Positions 11,490-23,094 of a stretch of 64,000 nucleotides of DNA are shown here, piece by piece (the stretch's first letter is position 1; each line of letters begins with the position of its first letter). The stretch is taken from NCBI GenBank assembly GCA_032622095.1, contig CP136064.1, forward strand, positions 246,791,827 to 246,855,826, in the 5' to 3' direction. The DNA comes from Siphonodentalium dalli. Its lineage: Eukaryota; Mollusca; Scaphopoda; Gadilida; Siphonodentaliidae. The notes below the pieces were generated by a model, which worked only from the letters and a program-made list of their open reading frames with translations, was not told where the DNA came from and made no database searches. A program made the position numbers and the translations under genes.

Positions 11490-11635
11490 AAGTCTGAATA
11501 GTGTGTCTGAATGAGGTCCCCAGACATCGATCAGTGATACTATCCCATACAGTGGGCTAACATCACCAAATTCACCCTCTTGGGACCTGATTCTGCTTAG
11601 ACCTCAATCTGATCCTAGTTCTCCCATAGCAGTTG
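11490..11635. mobile_element. Fragment of family A2
   Basis: It contains GTGTGTCTGAATGAGGTCCC, the inner half-palindrome and TCTGATCCTAG...CTCCCATAGCAGTTGAG. The right hairpin is missing. Confidence 0.65.
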
Positions 11636-12255
11636 AGCTAGCAAAAAATATTTTACAACTCATTCGCTATCTGTTGTGGTTGAGATTTATGTAGGTGAAG
11701 AAAACGATGAATACTAACATGGATGACATCGAGATATATTGCCGCAAATATTTTGAGCAAATTATGACTCGGGTTTCCAGTCTCTTTGAAAAGCCGACGA
11801 AAATCCTAACAGATGTACATCTCTAGATTTGTCGATTATATTTCATTTCTACGACGACTCGGCATTCCCAACATGATGTAATAAACCGATTCTAAATATG
11901 GAGTGCATTACTGGCGTGGTAAATGTTTGTGAGAATCATTGTAATTAGAAAATGTTGCAAAAGAAAAATCAGTTATGAATATTATTGACTGATAAAAAAC
12001 TTGAAGATGATGTCTCCTATATTGTGATGAGTATAATGAATTATGGATATATTGCCTGTATTCAGTTTTCCAACATTAGTTGTGTTTGACAATACATCCG
12101 ATAATTGTCAACATGTTATTGACCTCTGATCTGTGAAGTGATCTGTTTCGTGATTAACCAATAAAATCGTGCATAGTTTGCGCCACTCTCCAATGATAAT
12201 TGAGGGAATCCCATCAATACAGAAACTCATGTTAAATCACAAATCTAGAGACGTA
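11636..12255. other. Unique AT-rich stretch, nothing recognised
   Basis: No long open frame, repeat family or RNA gene seen. Confidence 0.5.
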
Positions 12256-12478
12256 CAGTAATGCTCTAAGTAATCGACTTGTTAACCACACACAGCAGAA
12301 TTATGGGTAACTTTTCAGGATTTAGTTGGAAATATGGCTTGTTGCCATTCATCGGAAAGCTCTCCCTGAGAGCTTTCCGATGAATGGCAACAAGCCATAT
12401 TTCCGACTAAATCCTGAAAAGTTACCCATAATTCTGCTGTGGTTAAGAAGTCGATTACATGTACTTAGATCATTACTG
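12256..12478. mobile_element. Tc1/mariner-like palindromic MITE (family C)
   Basis: Full-length copy flanked by TA. The arms are complete around the turn GAAAGCTCTCCCTGAGAGC. The right arm has a small insertion (ACATGTACT) near its end. Confidence 0.9.
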
Positions 12479-12902
12479 TACATCCGTTAGGATTTTTGTG
12501 GGCTTTTCAAGGAGACTGGTAGGTTCCCTGCTCTGTAAATAGGCTTAAAAACATCACTATTTGATACCCTGATTATAACCCTGCTTCATTTTCACCTAAT
12601 TCATACTTTTCTTAGGAGTTACTTTAAAGTTACCGTCAAGAACATCCACAACAATGATCAGATTCTTATTAACTGGGCGGTCTCAATAGATCATTACCAT
12701 CATATCCCACGTTATTCAAATGTGTTCTTTGATTAAAATCTACTTCCTCAATTATCTGATTGGGTGGGGAGGGGTGTTCATAGCAGATTACTGCTTTCAT
12801 GTGTCCTTCAGTTCTGTCTGATGAAAGTATCTTTTCATTGTCTTCATCTATGTTGAGTAGTCCTTCTCAGGAGATGGGAGCAATTGCCCTCTCACCCGTA
12901 TG

Positions 12903-13131
12903 CAAGCCTTGAAATAGTGAGCCTGTCATTTGCAGAATGAGGTCCCCAGAGGGTGAATTTAGTGATGCTATCCCGCACAGCTGGGGGACCTCATTCCGCT
13001 TAGGCCTTAGCAGAATGAGGTTCCCAGAGGGTGAATTTGGTGATGCTAGCCCGCTGTGCGGGATAGCATCACTAAATTCACCCTCTGGGAACCTCATTCT
13101 TCAAATGACAGGCTCACTATTTCAAGGCTTG
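12903..13131. mobile_element. hAT-type double-hairpin MITE (family A)
   Basis: Ends CAAGCCTTGAAATAGTGAG and CTCACTATTTCAAGGCTTG. The flanking 8-mers are CCCGTATG (12895-12902) and CCCATATG (13132-13139), 7 of 8 identical. The first inner hairpin has lost its right arm. Confidence 0.85.
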
Positions 13132-13433
13132 CCCATATGCACTCATGGTATTAATAATTCCACTCATCACTGTCTGTAATCATTTATTCGACATTGAACT
13201 ATTTAAAGGTTTACTTAGATCCTTTCCCGTCTCAGTTCAATTATGGGCATATGAAAGTGTAACTGGACATAGGTCTATCCCGCAATGACATTTTGTTTGA
13301 GAAAAACTCAACTAACAATTATATTATGGGTGCAATGTTACGCCCATCTTCTGAATTACAGGAGCAAATAAATACTCTCAGTCTCGCTGTGTTTTCCTCG
13401 TGGGAAGGACTGGTTGAGGTTCGACCATTTTAA

Positions 13434-13692
13434 CTCTTTCTTTAGTAAATACTTATTGGCGAGGAGTTCCCATTAGGAAATGTCCAGATAATAAGTTGAA
13501 CAAAATGAACGTTTGTTGAACTTATTATCTGAACACTTGCCACCAAAGAGTATGAAATCCTTCTGCTCTTGTATTAGCGTTCCGTCTTCTGTTGTCTGCT
13601 TATATTACCTGAACATCCCTCCTAATGAATAATAGACCATTCCAATGTATATTTTTTTAACTGAATGGCAGAATCCATTTAGTAAAGAAAGT
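13434..13692. mobile_element. TTAA-type MITE (family E)
   Basis: TTAA at 13430-13433 is followed by CTCTTTCTTTAGTAAATAC. The right end CCATTTAGTAAAGAAAGTG is followed by TCAA, a decayed TTAA. The middle has the inverted pair ATAATAAGTTGAACA/TGTTGAACTTATTAT. Confidence 0.7.
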
Positions 13693-15124
13693 GTCAATAG
13701 AATGCTACATATTACTTATAAGTAATTGTGTAATTTGGCAAAACTGTTATAAGATTTTGGGAATATATTTTATGAAAATGTATGTTTTTGAGGTGATATT
13801 CACTTGATATTGCAATAATCCTGAAGATTTATCCAAAATTTTAAAGACATATTAAGGACTTGTTCGGTTGCATGCAACTGATAAGTTAGTATTCAGACAA
13901 TATGCCAATTGGAGGAACGTAGAATAGCATACAATTATGAGTTGGGACTTTCGTCTACAGTTAAGTCCATTATTAAGGAACAGATAATAACTAAGAAATA
14001 TATTCCCCGCATTATATTTTCAACTTTAAAGGTTCCCTGTCAAAACTTCAAAAAGTTCCCAGGTTTTATACTGGTGGAATATGATCTCTACGGGCATCTG
14101 CCAGAGTAGGAATTCATGGCATGATCTATGTAATATTCAGATTGCTTGCTGGCTATTTCTGTAATGGCTCATGAACAATGAGAGCCCTTATTGATTGCAT
14201 TCGTTATCTACTTAATTGCGAGCTCATGGACATACAATGTCCCAAGACATCTGATGGATACAATGATCATATGTGAGGGATCCCAATTCAATATCACATG
14301 AGAACAATATGCAAGCCCCTAATGATGTTTGTGGCCGATAATTTACTTCTTTGTCCAACCTTGTCCCATTTGCATCAGGTAATCTGCAATGCTTCCAGAA
14401 TACTCTACGATCGGAACACAGGCCTCGTGCAAATAATTGTATAGACTTACCACAATTCCCCGTGAGAGCTTGCACATAATGCAATGATTTTCTTTCTCAA
14501 TAGAATAGTTTTCCATGTTACATGGAATCATTTCTCTGTGAAATTTGCAATTATCTGCTGATGGTAGATAAATTTGCCTTGCGGGGAAAGAGAACAAGAT
14601 AGTTTCAGGTGCAAAACCTGTAAATCCAATTTATGTTGTTCACACCTGCGCTTCGGTGGTTATCTGCTTTGTGTTGAGTTTAATACACGTGAGATTCCTA
14701 TTTGCAGTAGATGATTCTTGTGGCTTCTGACTGATATTCTGGTTTATTCTCTCTCGGATAGTCGTTGTGTTATTGTACTGTCAAACACAGGATTTTCGTT
14801 GCTTTTTTTCAAATTCTCTGTTAGATCTTCAAAATCATATTTATTAAGAGTTTTTTGTGTGGAATTTTCTGGTTCATTAATTTACATTATTCAACCTTAT
14901 GAAATTCAGAGGATAGTTCAACAAAATATATATATATATATATTCAGCATAATTCTCGGTTCTTACTGGTATCCAAGTTTATTGATTTTGAAATTCATGG
15001 CGAATTGAATTCTCCAGCTAGTTGCTCAATAGTTTTTAATTTCGTATTTTACAAGATTTCTTAAATTTGGAGGATATTTGTCACTCTAGGATATTTCAAC
15101 TTGGCTTAAAATTGAATATATCTC
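13693..15124. other. Intergenic or intronic stretch without recognised gene
   Basis: Overlapping minus-strand frames at 14224-14597 and plus frames at 13909-14109 and 14718-15008 show no recognisable domain. A short (TA)n run lies near 14929-14942. Confidence 0.4.
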
Positions 15125-15238
15125 AGAGCTTTCGATGAATGGCAACAACTTGCCAACAAGCCATATTTCCGACTAAATCCTGAAAAATTACCCATAATTC
15201 TGCTGTGGTTAAGGAGTTGAATATTTAGGGCATTACTG
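15125..15238. mobile_element. Family C MITE, right arm only
   Basis: It begins at the usual turn (AGAGCTTTCGATGAATGGC), with a small internal duplication of CAACAAGCC-type sequence. It runs to GGCATTACTG followed by TA. The left arm is missing. Confidence 0.75.
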
Positions 15239-16016
15239 TATTTGTTGCATAATACTCTACAGTTCCTGCTGGTTTTCAAGATTAAGTTTTTTGAAATTTA
15301 TGAAGAATTTTTCAGCTAGTTGTTCAATGACATAGAAAGGTTTATTGATTTAAATAGGTTTTATCTACTTTGATTTCTCTTTTGTGTGTGTAAACATTTT
15401 CTATTTTGTAAATAAAACTGACTTGTTTTGAACATTTGCATTGGAAGTAACTTGCTGAATTTGCTTGCTTTTTTCAAAGCTTTCTTAGTGACTTAGTGCT
15501 AACCTAACTTGCTTAACATACTAACCTATGTCTATGGTCACATCAGTGTTTGATTGCTTGGTAGTAATTTCTAACCTATCAGCAGTTGTACCACTGATTT
15601 GTCCATGGGCTACCTATCAACATCTCTCCAACATCTACTAGAATCTTCTAACACTAGTCTAGGGCGTGTTTAACTCTAATAATGGTGATGGTAACACAGG
15701 TTCATCTAACACTCGTAACTAGTGGTGTGTGTTAACTCTTAACAACGGTGGTATCAATTCAGCTAACACTTGTAGCTGGTGTTGGGTGTGTGTGACTCTT
15801 AACAATGGTGATGGTATCCTGTATTCAGCTAACACTTGTAACTAGTGGTGTGTGTTTAACTCTAACAATGGTGATTGTAACCTAGGTTCAGCTAACACTT
15901 GTAACTAGTGGTGTGTGTTAACAATGGTGATGGTATAAATTCAGCTAACACTTGTGATGTGAGTGTGCTTAACTCAAAAAGTGGTGAAGGTGTCATGGAT
16001 TTAGTAGTAGTAACTA

Positions 16017-16168
16017 CAGTAATGCTCTAAGTAATCGACTCTTTAACCATAGCAGAATTATGGGTAACTTTCCGATGAATGGCAACAAGCCATATTTCTG
16101 ACTAAATCCTGAAATGTTACCCATAATTCTGCTGTGGTTAAAGGAGTCGATTAATTAGGGCATTACTG
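16017..16168. mobile_element. Family C MITE, internally shortened
   Basis: Ends CAGTAATGCTC and GGGCATTACTG with TA on both sides. Most of the inner left arm is deleted, so the copy runs from GGTAACTTT directly into CCGATGAATGGC. Confidence 0.85.
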
Positions 16169-16212
16169 TATTCTGGATTCAGCTAACACCTGTGGTGGTG
16201 TGTGACTTTTAA

Positions 16213-16474
16213 CCCTTCCATGATTGGAGCTTCCTGAAATTCTGTGAAAATCCTGCGCCAATGCATTCTCTTATACATGTATATGTGAGTCTCCTATAGG
16301 GAGCATCGCATATATAAGAGAATACATTGACGTAACAATATTTACCTTGACCTTGTAAGCGAATTCAATCTCTTATATATTCGAGGCTCCCTATTATAGA
16401 CTCGCATATATAAGAGAATGCAACTGACATAGTATCTGTAATGCTGCACCAGCACAGCTCCTGTCATGAATGGG
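16213..16474. mobile_element. TTAA-type MITE with core palindromes (family B)
   Basis: TTAA at 16209-16212 is followed by CCCTTCCATGATTGGAGC. The right end CTCCTGTCATGAATGGG is followed by TTAT, a decayed TTAA. It contains two core palindromes of the type CATTCTCTTATA...TATAAGAGAATG, separated by a short spacer. Confidence 0.75.
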
Positions 16475-16995
16475 TTATCTGTGGTGAAGGTATTGTAGAT
16501 TCAGCCATACTAGTGGTCTGTGTTAAAATCTCAACAGCGATCAAGGCATCACGGATTCAGCTAAGACTTGTGACTTTTGGTGTGTGTGTGTTTAACTCTA
16601 TGGCAGTGATGGTATTCTTTATTTAGCTAACACTTGTGGTGTGTGTTAAACTCTTAACTGTGGAGAAGTGTTGTTGATTCAGCTAACATTAATTACTATT
16701 GGTTTGTGTTAACTTTTTGAAATCAGATGCATTTAACTGTGTCAGCCGCAACCCTGTGAAAGATCCAGTGATATATTTATGGTTTAAAACGTTGCTCCTA
16801 AACCGATAGCCTTATGCGTTGGCCTTGTACATCAGCCGCAAGTCTGTGAAAGCAGATAGCCGCATGCATTGGCTGTGAAAGCAGCTTAACACTTAAAATG
16901 TATGGTGTGTGTTAAATTCTTAGCAGTGAAGTGTTGTTGATTCAGCCCCTTATTAACGACTGTGAACGTATTTTAGTATCAACTGTTAACACTCA

Positions 16996-17390
16996 TGGGC
17001 TAGCATCACTAAATTCACCCTCTGGGGACCCCATTCTGCTTAGGCCTCGTCTTCTCTGGAAAGTAACATTTTTTTAACAAGTTTTTTAATTTCTTTAGAA
17101 ACTTCTTCGGAAAGTTTCTTTTTCATTTTTAGTTTAGTTTCTCTATACATGTATACCCAAATTGACAGATGACACAATGCATAATCAAGGGACCCAATGG
17201 GTGCACTTCATCATCCTGAAACTTTTATCTGTGTCAAGGTCTTCCATAGCAGATGAACGAAGCCATGAAGAATGAGGTCCCGAGAGGGTGAAATTGGTGA
17301 TGCTAACCCACTTTGTGGGGTATAGGGTCGCTAAATTCACCCTCTGGGGATCTCATTCGGTAAATGTCCAGCACCATATTTTGGGGCATG
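16996..17390. mobile_element. Family A2 copy, 5' truncated
   Basis: It starts inside the first hairpin at GGGCTAGCATCACTAAATTC, continues through the A2 spacer and the second hairpin, and ends near ATATTTTGGGGCATG. Confidence 0.7.
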
Positions 17391-17767
17391 AAATAATCCA
17401 CTCTTAACACTTTCAATACTGTGTGTTTTACCATTCTCTCTCTCTCTGGGCTCCAAAAATACTGGCAATAGACAAGAGAAAGGTTTTATGGTGGGGTAGA
17501 CAGCGCCCAGGGCCAGTATATTCTCTATATTGTAAAAATCAATCCATCAAAGGTAGTAAATGTCTCTTAGTCATGCTATGATGGATGGAACGCTTTTAAT
17601 TGAAGACCGGATAATGATATAGATTGATACTGAGTTATCTATCAGATCAAACTATTGTCCATCCCAAATTTACGTTTAACAAAAAGATGAGAGCAGAGAT
17701 GAAACGTCGGCTCTATTTCCCGAGCTGGCTTTAGACTCGCGGTCTATAATCTACCAATGGCACCACA

Positions 17768-17990
17768 CAGGCCTCAAAATATGGCGCTGGACATTAACAG
17801 AATGAGGTCCCCAGAGGGGGAATTTGTGATGCAGTGTTATGTCTATACTTTTTTGCATGTGAGGGGGGGGGGGGGGGGGTGGGTAAACGATGTCTCTGTG
17901 GGGTGTGAGGGGTGGCATGGGTAAACGATGTCTGTGTGAGTTGTGAGGGGGGTTGTGGGTACACAATGTCTGTGTAGGGGAGGGAAGAGG
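17768..17990. repeat. A2 fragment, poly-G and GT-rich short tandem repeat
   Basis: A family A2 left end (CAGGCCTCAAAATATGG to about 17835) is followed by a poly-G run (17863-17879). Then come about 2.6 copies of a roughly 39-bp G-rich unit containing GGGTAAACGATGTCT. Proline- and histidine-rich open frames on the minus strand come from this simple sequence. Confidence 0.75.
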
Positions 17991-18268
17991 ACATGGCTAC
18001 ACGATCTCAAAATCTCAACTTGAGGCTAAATAGCTTATACCTGGTATTTTAACCCCTCTATAACTGCATACTCATAGATAAGTAGTTGCTTGATTCCCAT
18101 TTATTCATTTGCAGGGATGATCATCTAATGAATTCTCAAGCAGCCTAACTTATGTTGAACTTATTAGCTGAACAACCTACAACCGCACATATAGGTATCC
18201 ATGGTACTTACATGTACCTGCCTATCATCATCTTGGTATCTGAACATACTAACGAAGAATTAACCAAA

Positions 18269-18714
18269 CAGGCCTGAGAATAAGGTGCTTGTCATTTGCA
18301 GAATAAGGTCCCAGGAAGGTGAATTTAGTGAAGCTATCCCGCATAGTGGGCTATCATCACTAAATTCACCCTCTGTGGACATCATTCTGCTTAGGCCTCA
18401 TCTTCTCTGGAAAGTATCTTTATTATCAAATATCTATAGAAACTTCTTCACATAGATTTTATTACTTTTTTAGTTTTGTTTCTCTATATCCCCAAATTGA
18501 TGACAACTTGCATAATCAAGGTTCCCAATGGGTGTACGTCACAATATTCACCATTTGGGAACTTCAATCTGAGTCTCTGTTTCCCATAGCAGATGAGGCC
18601 ATGCAGAATGAGGTCCCCAGCTGGTGAATTTGCCCACTATGAGGGATAGCATCACTATATTCACCCTATGGGGACCTCATTCTGCAAATTACAGGCAGAC
18701 TAAACTCAGGCTTG
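18269..18714. mobile_element. hAT-type MITE, long variant (family A2)
   Basis: Near-complete copy: first hairpin at 18300-18390, spacer with TCTCTATATCCCC, second hairpin at 18603-18690. Ends CAGGCCTGAG and CTCAGGCTTG. No clear target duplication. Confidence 0.75.
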
Positions 18715-19162
18715 CAAGCCATACTAGCCATAAAAGCCATACAAGTGGTCTGGCGAGAATGTCATTTACCACAACTGGACGGTAAATTGTCAAATATGTC
18801 TACGCAGTATGTAGACAGATGATCAAAGTGTAATGGATTTCGCTGTGAGTTATACCAAGTGAGCATTTCTTTTCGGCTTAAGCACAAACCGATGGTGAAG
18901 AAACAATTGACTCTAAAGGCTACATTAAACTCGTAATCTTCAATCATGCGGTCAATTTAATTTCAATAGTAACGTACACCACTCGGAGACCGCAAATATC
19001 TCTATCAGAATCACAGCTGCTGACTCCGAATTTATTGATCGGAGACGGAACAATAAAGCGCGATTTTCTACCCATTAATTCCTATTAACTGTGAATGTGC
19101 CTGTCTTTTTGCCCGGACTGTTGGATTACTTCCCCGCTGAGCTCCCATGTGAAATCTTTATT

Positions 19163-20068
19163 TAAACATATTGACTTCTCTACGAACCTGTGTTCCACTT
19201 GTGTCATTTCCTCTCATTAAATTCTCAGAATCTGCCCCGGTGATCGTAGAATTGAAAAGCTGCTTCCTGCGTACAACACAGTGCAGATTATTGACTTTCA
19301 TGACGGGAGTTTCCTGAATTTTTTCAAAACCCTGTGCCAATGGATTCTCGTATATATGCGAGTCGACAATAGGTTGCCTCGCATATATAAGAGAATGCAT
19401 TGGCCTAACAAATTTTATATTATTTTTTATAATTGTTAAAGAATGTGAGAAAAAATTAAAAAAAATTGTTTAAAAATGTAAGAAATAAAGATAAAAATTG
19501 ATAAAGAATGTAAGAATTTTTTTTTTTAAATTATAAAATTTATTAAAGAATGTAAGAAGACATGATAAAAAAAATGATAAAAAATGATAAAATTGTTAAA
19601 GAATATAAGAAAAAATGATAAAAATTGTTAAAGAATGTAAGAAAACTTTTATAAAAAATGATAAAAATTGTTAAATAATGTAAGAAAAAATGATAAAATT
19701 GTTAAAGAATATAAGAAAAAATTATAAAAATTATTACAGAATGTAAGAAAAAATTATAAAAATTATAAAAATTGTTAAAGAATGTAAGAAAAAATTATAA
19801 AAATTGTTATAGAATGTAAAATAAATTGATACAAAATTGTTAGGCCAATCCAATTCATTCTCTTATATATGCGAGGCGACCTATGGTTGGCTTGCATATA
19901 TAAGAGAATGCATTGGCACAGGGTTACGGAAGGGTTAAACATATTGACTTCTCTACGAACCTTGTGTCATTGCTTTCATTAAATCTTAAGAATCTGCCCC
20001 GGTGATCGTATAATTGAAAAGCTGCTTCCCGCATCCGTCCCAGCACCGTAATAGTGCAGATTAGTGAC
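19163..20068. repeat. 133-bp direct duplication bracketing a MITE
   Basis: 19163-19295 and 19936-20068 are both 133 bp. They share TAAACATATTGACTTCTCTA at the start, CTGCCCCGGTGATCGTA inside and GTGCAGATTA at the end. Only the family B element lies between them. Local indels and substitutions show the copies are not recent. Confidence 0.9.
19291..19938. mobile_element. TTAA-type MITE (family B) with AT-rich tandem interior
   Basis: Left end CTTTCATGACGGGAG (its TTAA decayed); right end GGAAGGG followed by TTAA at 19935-19938. Core palindromes lie at about 19336-19405 and 19847-19920. Between them, 19410-19845 is an AT-rich degenerate tandem repeat of about 30 bp with motif ATTGTTAAAGAATGTAAGAA. 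Confidence 0.85.
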
Positions 20069-20163
20069 TGGACATTTTATATCGCCACATGATGCAATAT
20101 CAGCATCTGCTGGTTACAAACACAATCAAGAATTATTTAAAGGTTTATTTTCACAGCTATATC

Positions 20164-20614
20164 TGACCCGCCATATCAAATCAAGTCGTAAGGGATTTTT
20201 TTACCCTGTGCCAATGCATTCTCTTATCTATGCGAGTCGACCATAGGTCGCCTCGCATATATAAGAGAATGCATTGGCCTAACAATTTTTTATCATTTTT
20301 TTTAAATAAATGTTTCTTACATTTTTTAGGACATAAAATAAAAAACATCCATTACCCTGCAGGGAGCCCCACACATATATAGAAGCATATAGAAGAGTGT
20401 TGTCTGCTCATGTTTGTCTGGGGCTCTGTATGGCTAAAATTATAAAATTGTTAAAGAATACAAGACAAAATTATTAAAATTGTAAAAAATTGTTAGGCCA
20501 ATGCATTCTCTTATATATGCGAGGCGACCTATGGTCGACTCGCATATATAAGAGAATGCATTGGCACAGGGTAAAAAAATCCCGACTTACGACTGGATTT
20601 GATATGGCGGGTCA
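20164..20614. mobile_element. Foldback element with family B core and different termini
   Basis: Terminal inverted repeats of about 50 bp start TGACCCGCCATATCAAATC and run into GGGATTTTTTTACCCTGTGCC, then the family B core palindromes (20209-20275, 20501-20570). The outer ends are unlike the CATGACGGGAGC ends of other family B copies, and there is no TTAA. Confidence 0.8.
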
Positions 20615-20664
20615 CATATACAGAGTATATTTATTCTTTCATGCATTCCTATCTATAATATTAT

Positions 20665-20880
20665 CAGGCCTCCAAATATGGTGCAGGTCATTTACAGAAT
20701 GAGCCCCCCCTGAGGGTGAATTTAGTGCGCTACTCCGCACAGCGGACTGGCATCACTAAATTCACCCTCTGGGGACCTCATTCTGCTTAGGCCTCATCTT
20801 CTCTGGAAAGTATCTTTACTATCAAATTAACAAGTTTTTTAGTTTCTTTAGAAAGTTTCTTTTACTTTTGTTTTAAAAAT
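20665..20880. mobile_element. Family A2 left half, fragment
   Basis: Begins CAGGCCTCCAAATATGG, then a hairpin with arms GAATGAGCCCCC.../...GGGGACCTCATTCTGC. It continues into the A2 spacer and stops before the second hairpin. A short GTCCGTCCGTC tract follows at about 20910. Confidence 0.65.
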
Positions 20881-21231
20881 TGGGACATATTTTGTTATTG
20901 GTCTGTCTGTCCGTCCGTCATCGAAGTAACAATGAAAACCCATAGGAACTTGACAGATTTCCTCCACAAAAAGAAACTTATGCGATGGATAAATAAAATA
21001 TGTAACTAATGCTGTCACTTAAACTGTTTATATCTGCATTGCCAAATAGATGCTCAAATACCACATATGGACATAAACAATTTAGGCGAAGACAATAGCT
21101 TCATATTCTATATTTACGTTTTACCGTATTTGGAAATAGTAAAAAAAACACTATTTATTTCGGATTTGGTGCTGGAGAATCCCTGGGTTATGTGGAGTCT
21201 TTTTGAGGCGATAATTTCAATCAATTCATAA

Positions 21232-21459
21232 CCCTTGCTGTACTAAATATATTCTCCCACTCATTTATAAAGGTATTCACTGGAATGGTCTATTATTCAT
21301 CGGAGGGGTTTTCAGGAAAAATAAGCTGACGACATATAATACCAGCGCAGAAGAAGTCCTATTTATTGCAGTGAACCTATGTGAAACCTATTGTTGTTTG
21401 TTGAACTTATTATCTGAACATTTCCTAATGGAATTACTTAGTATTTAGTATTGGAAGAG
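21232..21459. mobile_element. TTAA-type MITE (family E)
   Basis: Left end CCCTTGCTGTACTAAATA, preceded by a decayed TTAA. The right end ...TTAGTATTGGAAGAG is followed by TTAA at 21460-21463. The inner motifs GAATGGTCTATTATTCAT and TGTTGAACTTATTATCTG are family hallmarks. Confidence 0.65.
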
Positions 21460-22662
21460 TTAATTCCATCCCAAGCATCTAAAGTCCATATTTAAATATT
21501 TATCAACCAATTAGGCTTAAATTGAACGTTGAAGAAGACAGTTCGCATTAAATTTTTTATCTCATTTTATATCTTTAATCAGTTTATTTAAATGTTAAAT
21601 TTAAATAAATATTTTGTTCTGAATTGCCAGGTTTTTATGGAAATGTATGACCAGGCAGAATTTGATTTAGAGATAGGTTTTTGACCGATCCCTACCATTG
21701 TGGTTATATTCTCTCATGGCCCTCACAATGTATACAGTCCTTAAATATATGCAAGTGAAATATATCGCTTGCTACTGGATGGAAACCCTGGGTCTCAATA
21801 ATTGGTTTCCGTCTTGTTGGCTACCTGGGAATTTGCCGTCAGAATCCTGATGCGAGGTTTATGGATATTTGCAGAGGAACTGCAATTTAATTGGCAGGTT
21901 TGCTTTGCAAAGACAAATTCCACCGATATTACACGTGCACGCGAGAACGAACCCTTTCTGATGCTTCCGTCTCCTGCTGAGTCTGAGACATTACAAACAA
22001 GATGGTCTGGAGACCGAGCATGTTTCCCGCCGAGCGGAACGCGCGATATTTTTTATCCTTGAATTCATCAATTATCCGCTGGTTACACCCGGAGAGCTTC
22101 GCAGATGATCTTTTCCGGACACATTTAAGTGTAATATTTCTCCCCATCGATTTCCATCTACAATCTATAGGAAATCCTTGTGTCAAATCAGTGGGAATTG
22201 TTTGTCGGAAATCTCTTGCTTGGCTTAGCAACAATGGGACCATGTCATGCCTTTGTACCGGCATTGAGCGCGCTCCCCATTAAAAACACACTTGCGTCTA
22301 GTGCCATTGTTGCAAATATCCCTATTCTCGTCAAAGAACAAAAGATGGAACATTTTTCTAATTACGTTCTTTTTTCATGGAACGGCCGCCAAATTTGGAC
22401 ACTTTCAGCATAGCACCAGACCACCTGAGTCAATTACTTGCTTTCACAAATATTTTCAATTAGTTGGCATTAACAACGTAAGCCGAATGGTATGGATTTA
22501 TAGAATATGTTTTCTGTTATTTCTGTTAATGAGAAGCCTGCATTGTGTACGGCTAGTCATTAGACCTTCATCAATCAGATTATTTTTTCACCTTTTCTCA
22601 TCACAGTGAAAAGAATTCCATCAATAGCTGTGCATTGATTGGATATGTCAATATATACAAGT
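21460..22662. other. Unique stretch, no gene supported
   Basis: Several overlapping frames on both strands (21802-22062, 21929-22264 minus, 22002-22283, 22180-22413, 22292-22609) are open together. Base composition is less AT-rich than the surroundings. None shows a known domain, and the mutual overlap argues that most are chance. Confidence 0.35.
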
Positions 22663-22878
22663 CAAGTCTGAGTCTAGTGTGCCTGTCATTTGCAGAATGA
22701 AGTCCCCAGAGGGTGAATTTAGTGATGCTAGCCCGCAATTGGGGACCTCAATCTGCTTAGGCCTCATCTTCTCTGGAAAGTTTCTTTATTATCAAATTTC
22801 TATGGAAACTTCTTCACATAGATTCTATTTTTTATTTAGCTCAGTTTCCCTATATCCCCAAATGGGCAGATGACACAT
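22663..22878. mobile_element. Family A2 left part, truncated by a family B element
   Basis: Starts CAAGTCTGAGTCTAGTGTG, with a shortened hairpin and the A2 spacer up to GGGCAGATGACACATTG. Family B sequence begins there directly. Confidence 0.65.
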
Positions 22879-23090
22879 TGTGCCAGTGCATTCTCTTATA
22901 CATGTGAGTCTCCTGTAGGGAGTTTCACATATATATGAGAATGCACTGGCTTACAAGGACAAAGTAAATATTGTTAGGTCAATGCATTCTCTTATATATG
23001 CAAGGCTCCCTATGGGAGACTCACATATATAAGATAATGCATTGGCACAGGGTTTTTGTAAAATTTCTTGAAGCTCCAATCATGGAAGGG
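22879..23090. mobile_element. Family B MITE, left end missing
   Basis: Two core palindromes are separated by TTACAAGGACAAAGTAAATA. The right end is GAAGCTCCAATCATGGAAGGG followed by TTAA at 23091-23094. The usual left terminus is absent. Confidence 0.75.
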
Positions 23091-23094
23091 TTAA

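Larger units (their letters stand above)
15655..16960. repeat. Degenerate minisatellite, about 60-bp unit, interrupted by MITEs
   Basis: Repeating AGCTAACACTTGTAACTAGT...GGTGTGTGTTAACTC...AACAATGGTGATGGTA units. They are clearest at 15655-15990 and increasingly decayed to about 16960. A family C MITE (16017-16168) and a family B MITE (16213-16474) are inserted in the array. Confidence 0.8.

Noticed and set aside
21802-22609. Cluster of overlapping open frames, possible gene
   Set aside because: Frames overlap on both strands without a preferred one; no domain, no consistent splice structure.
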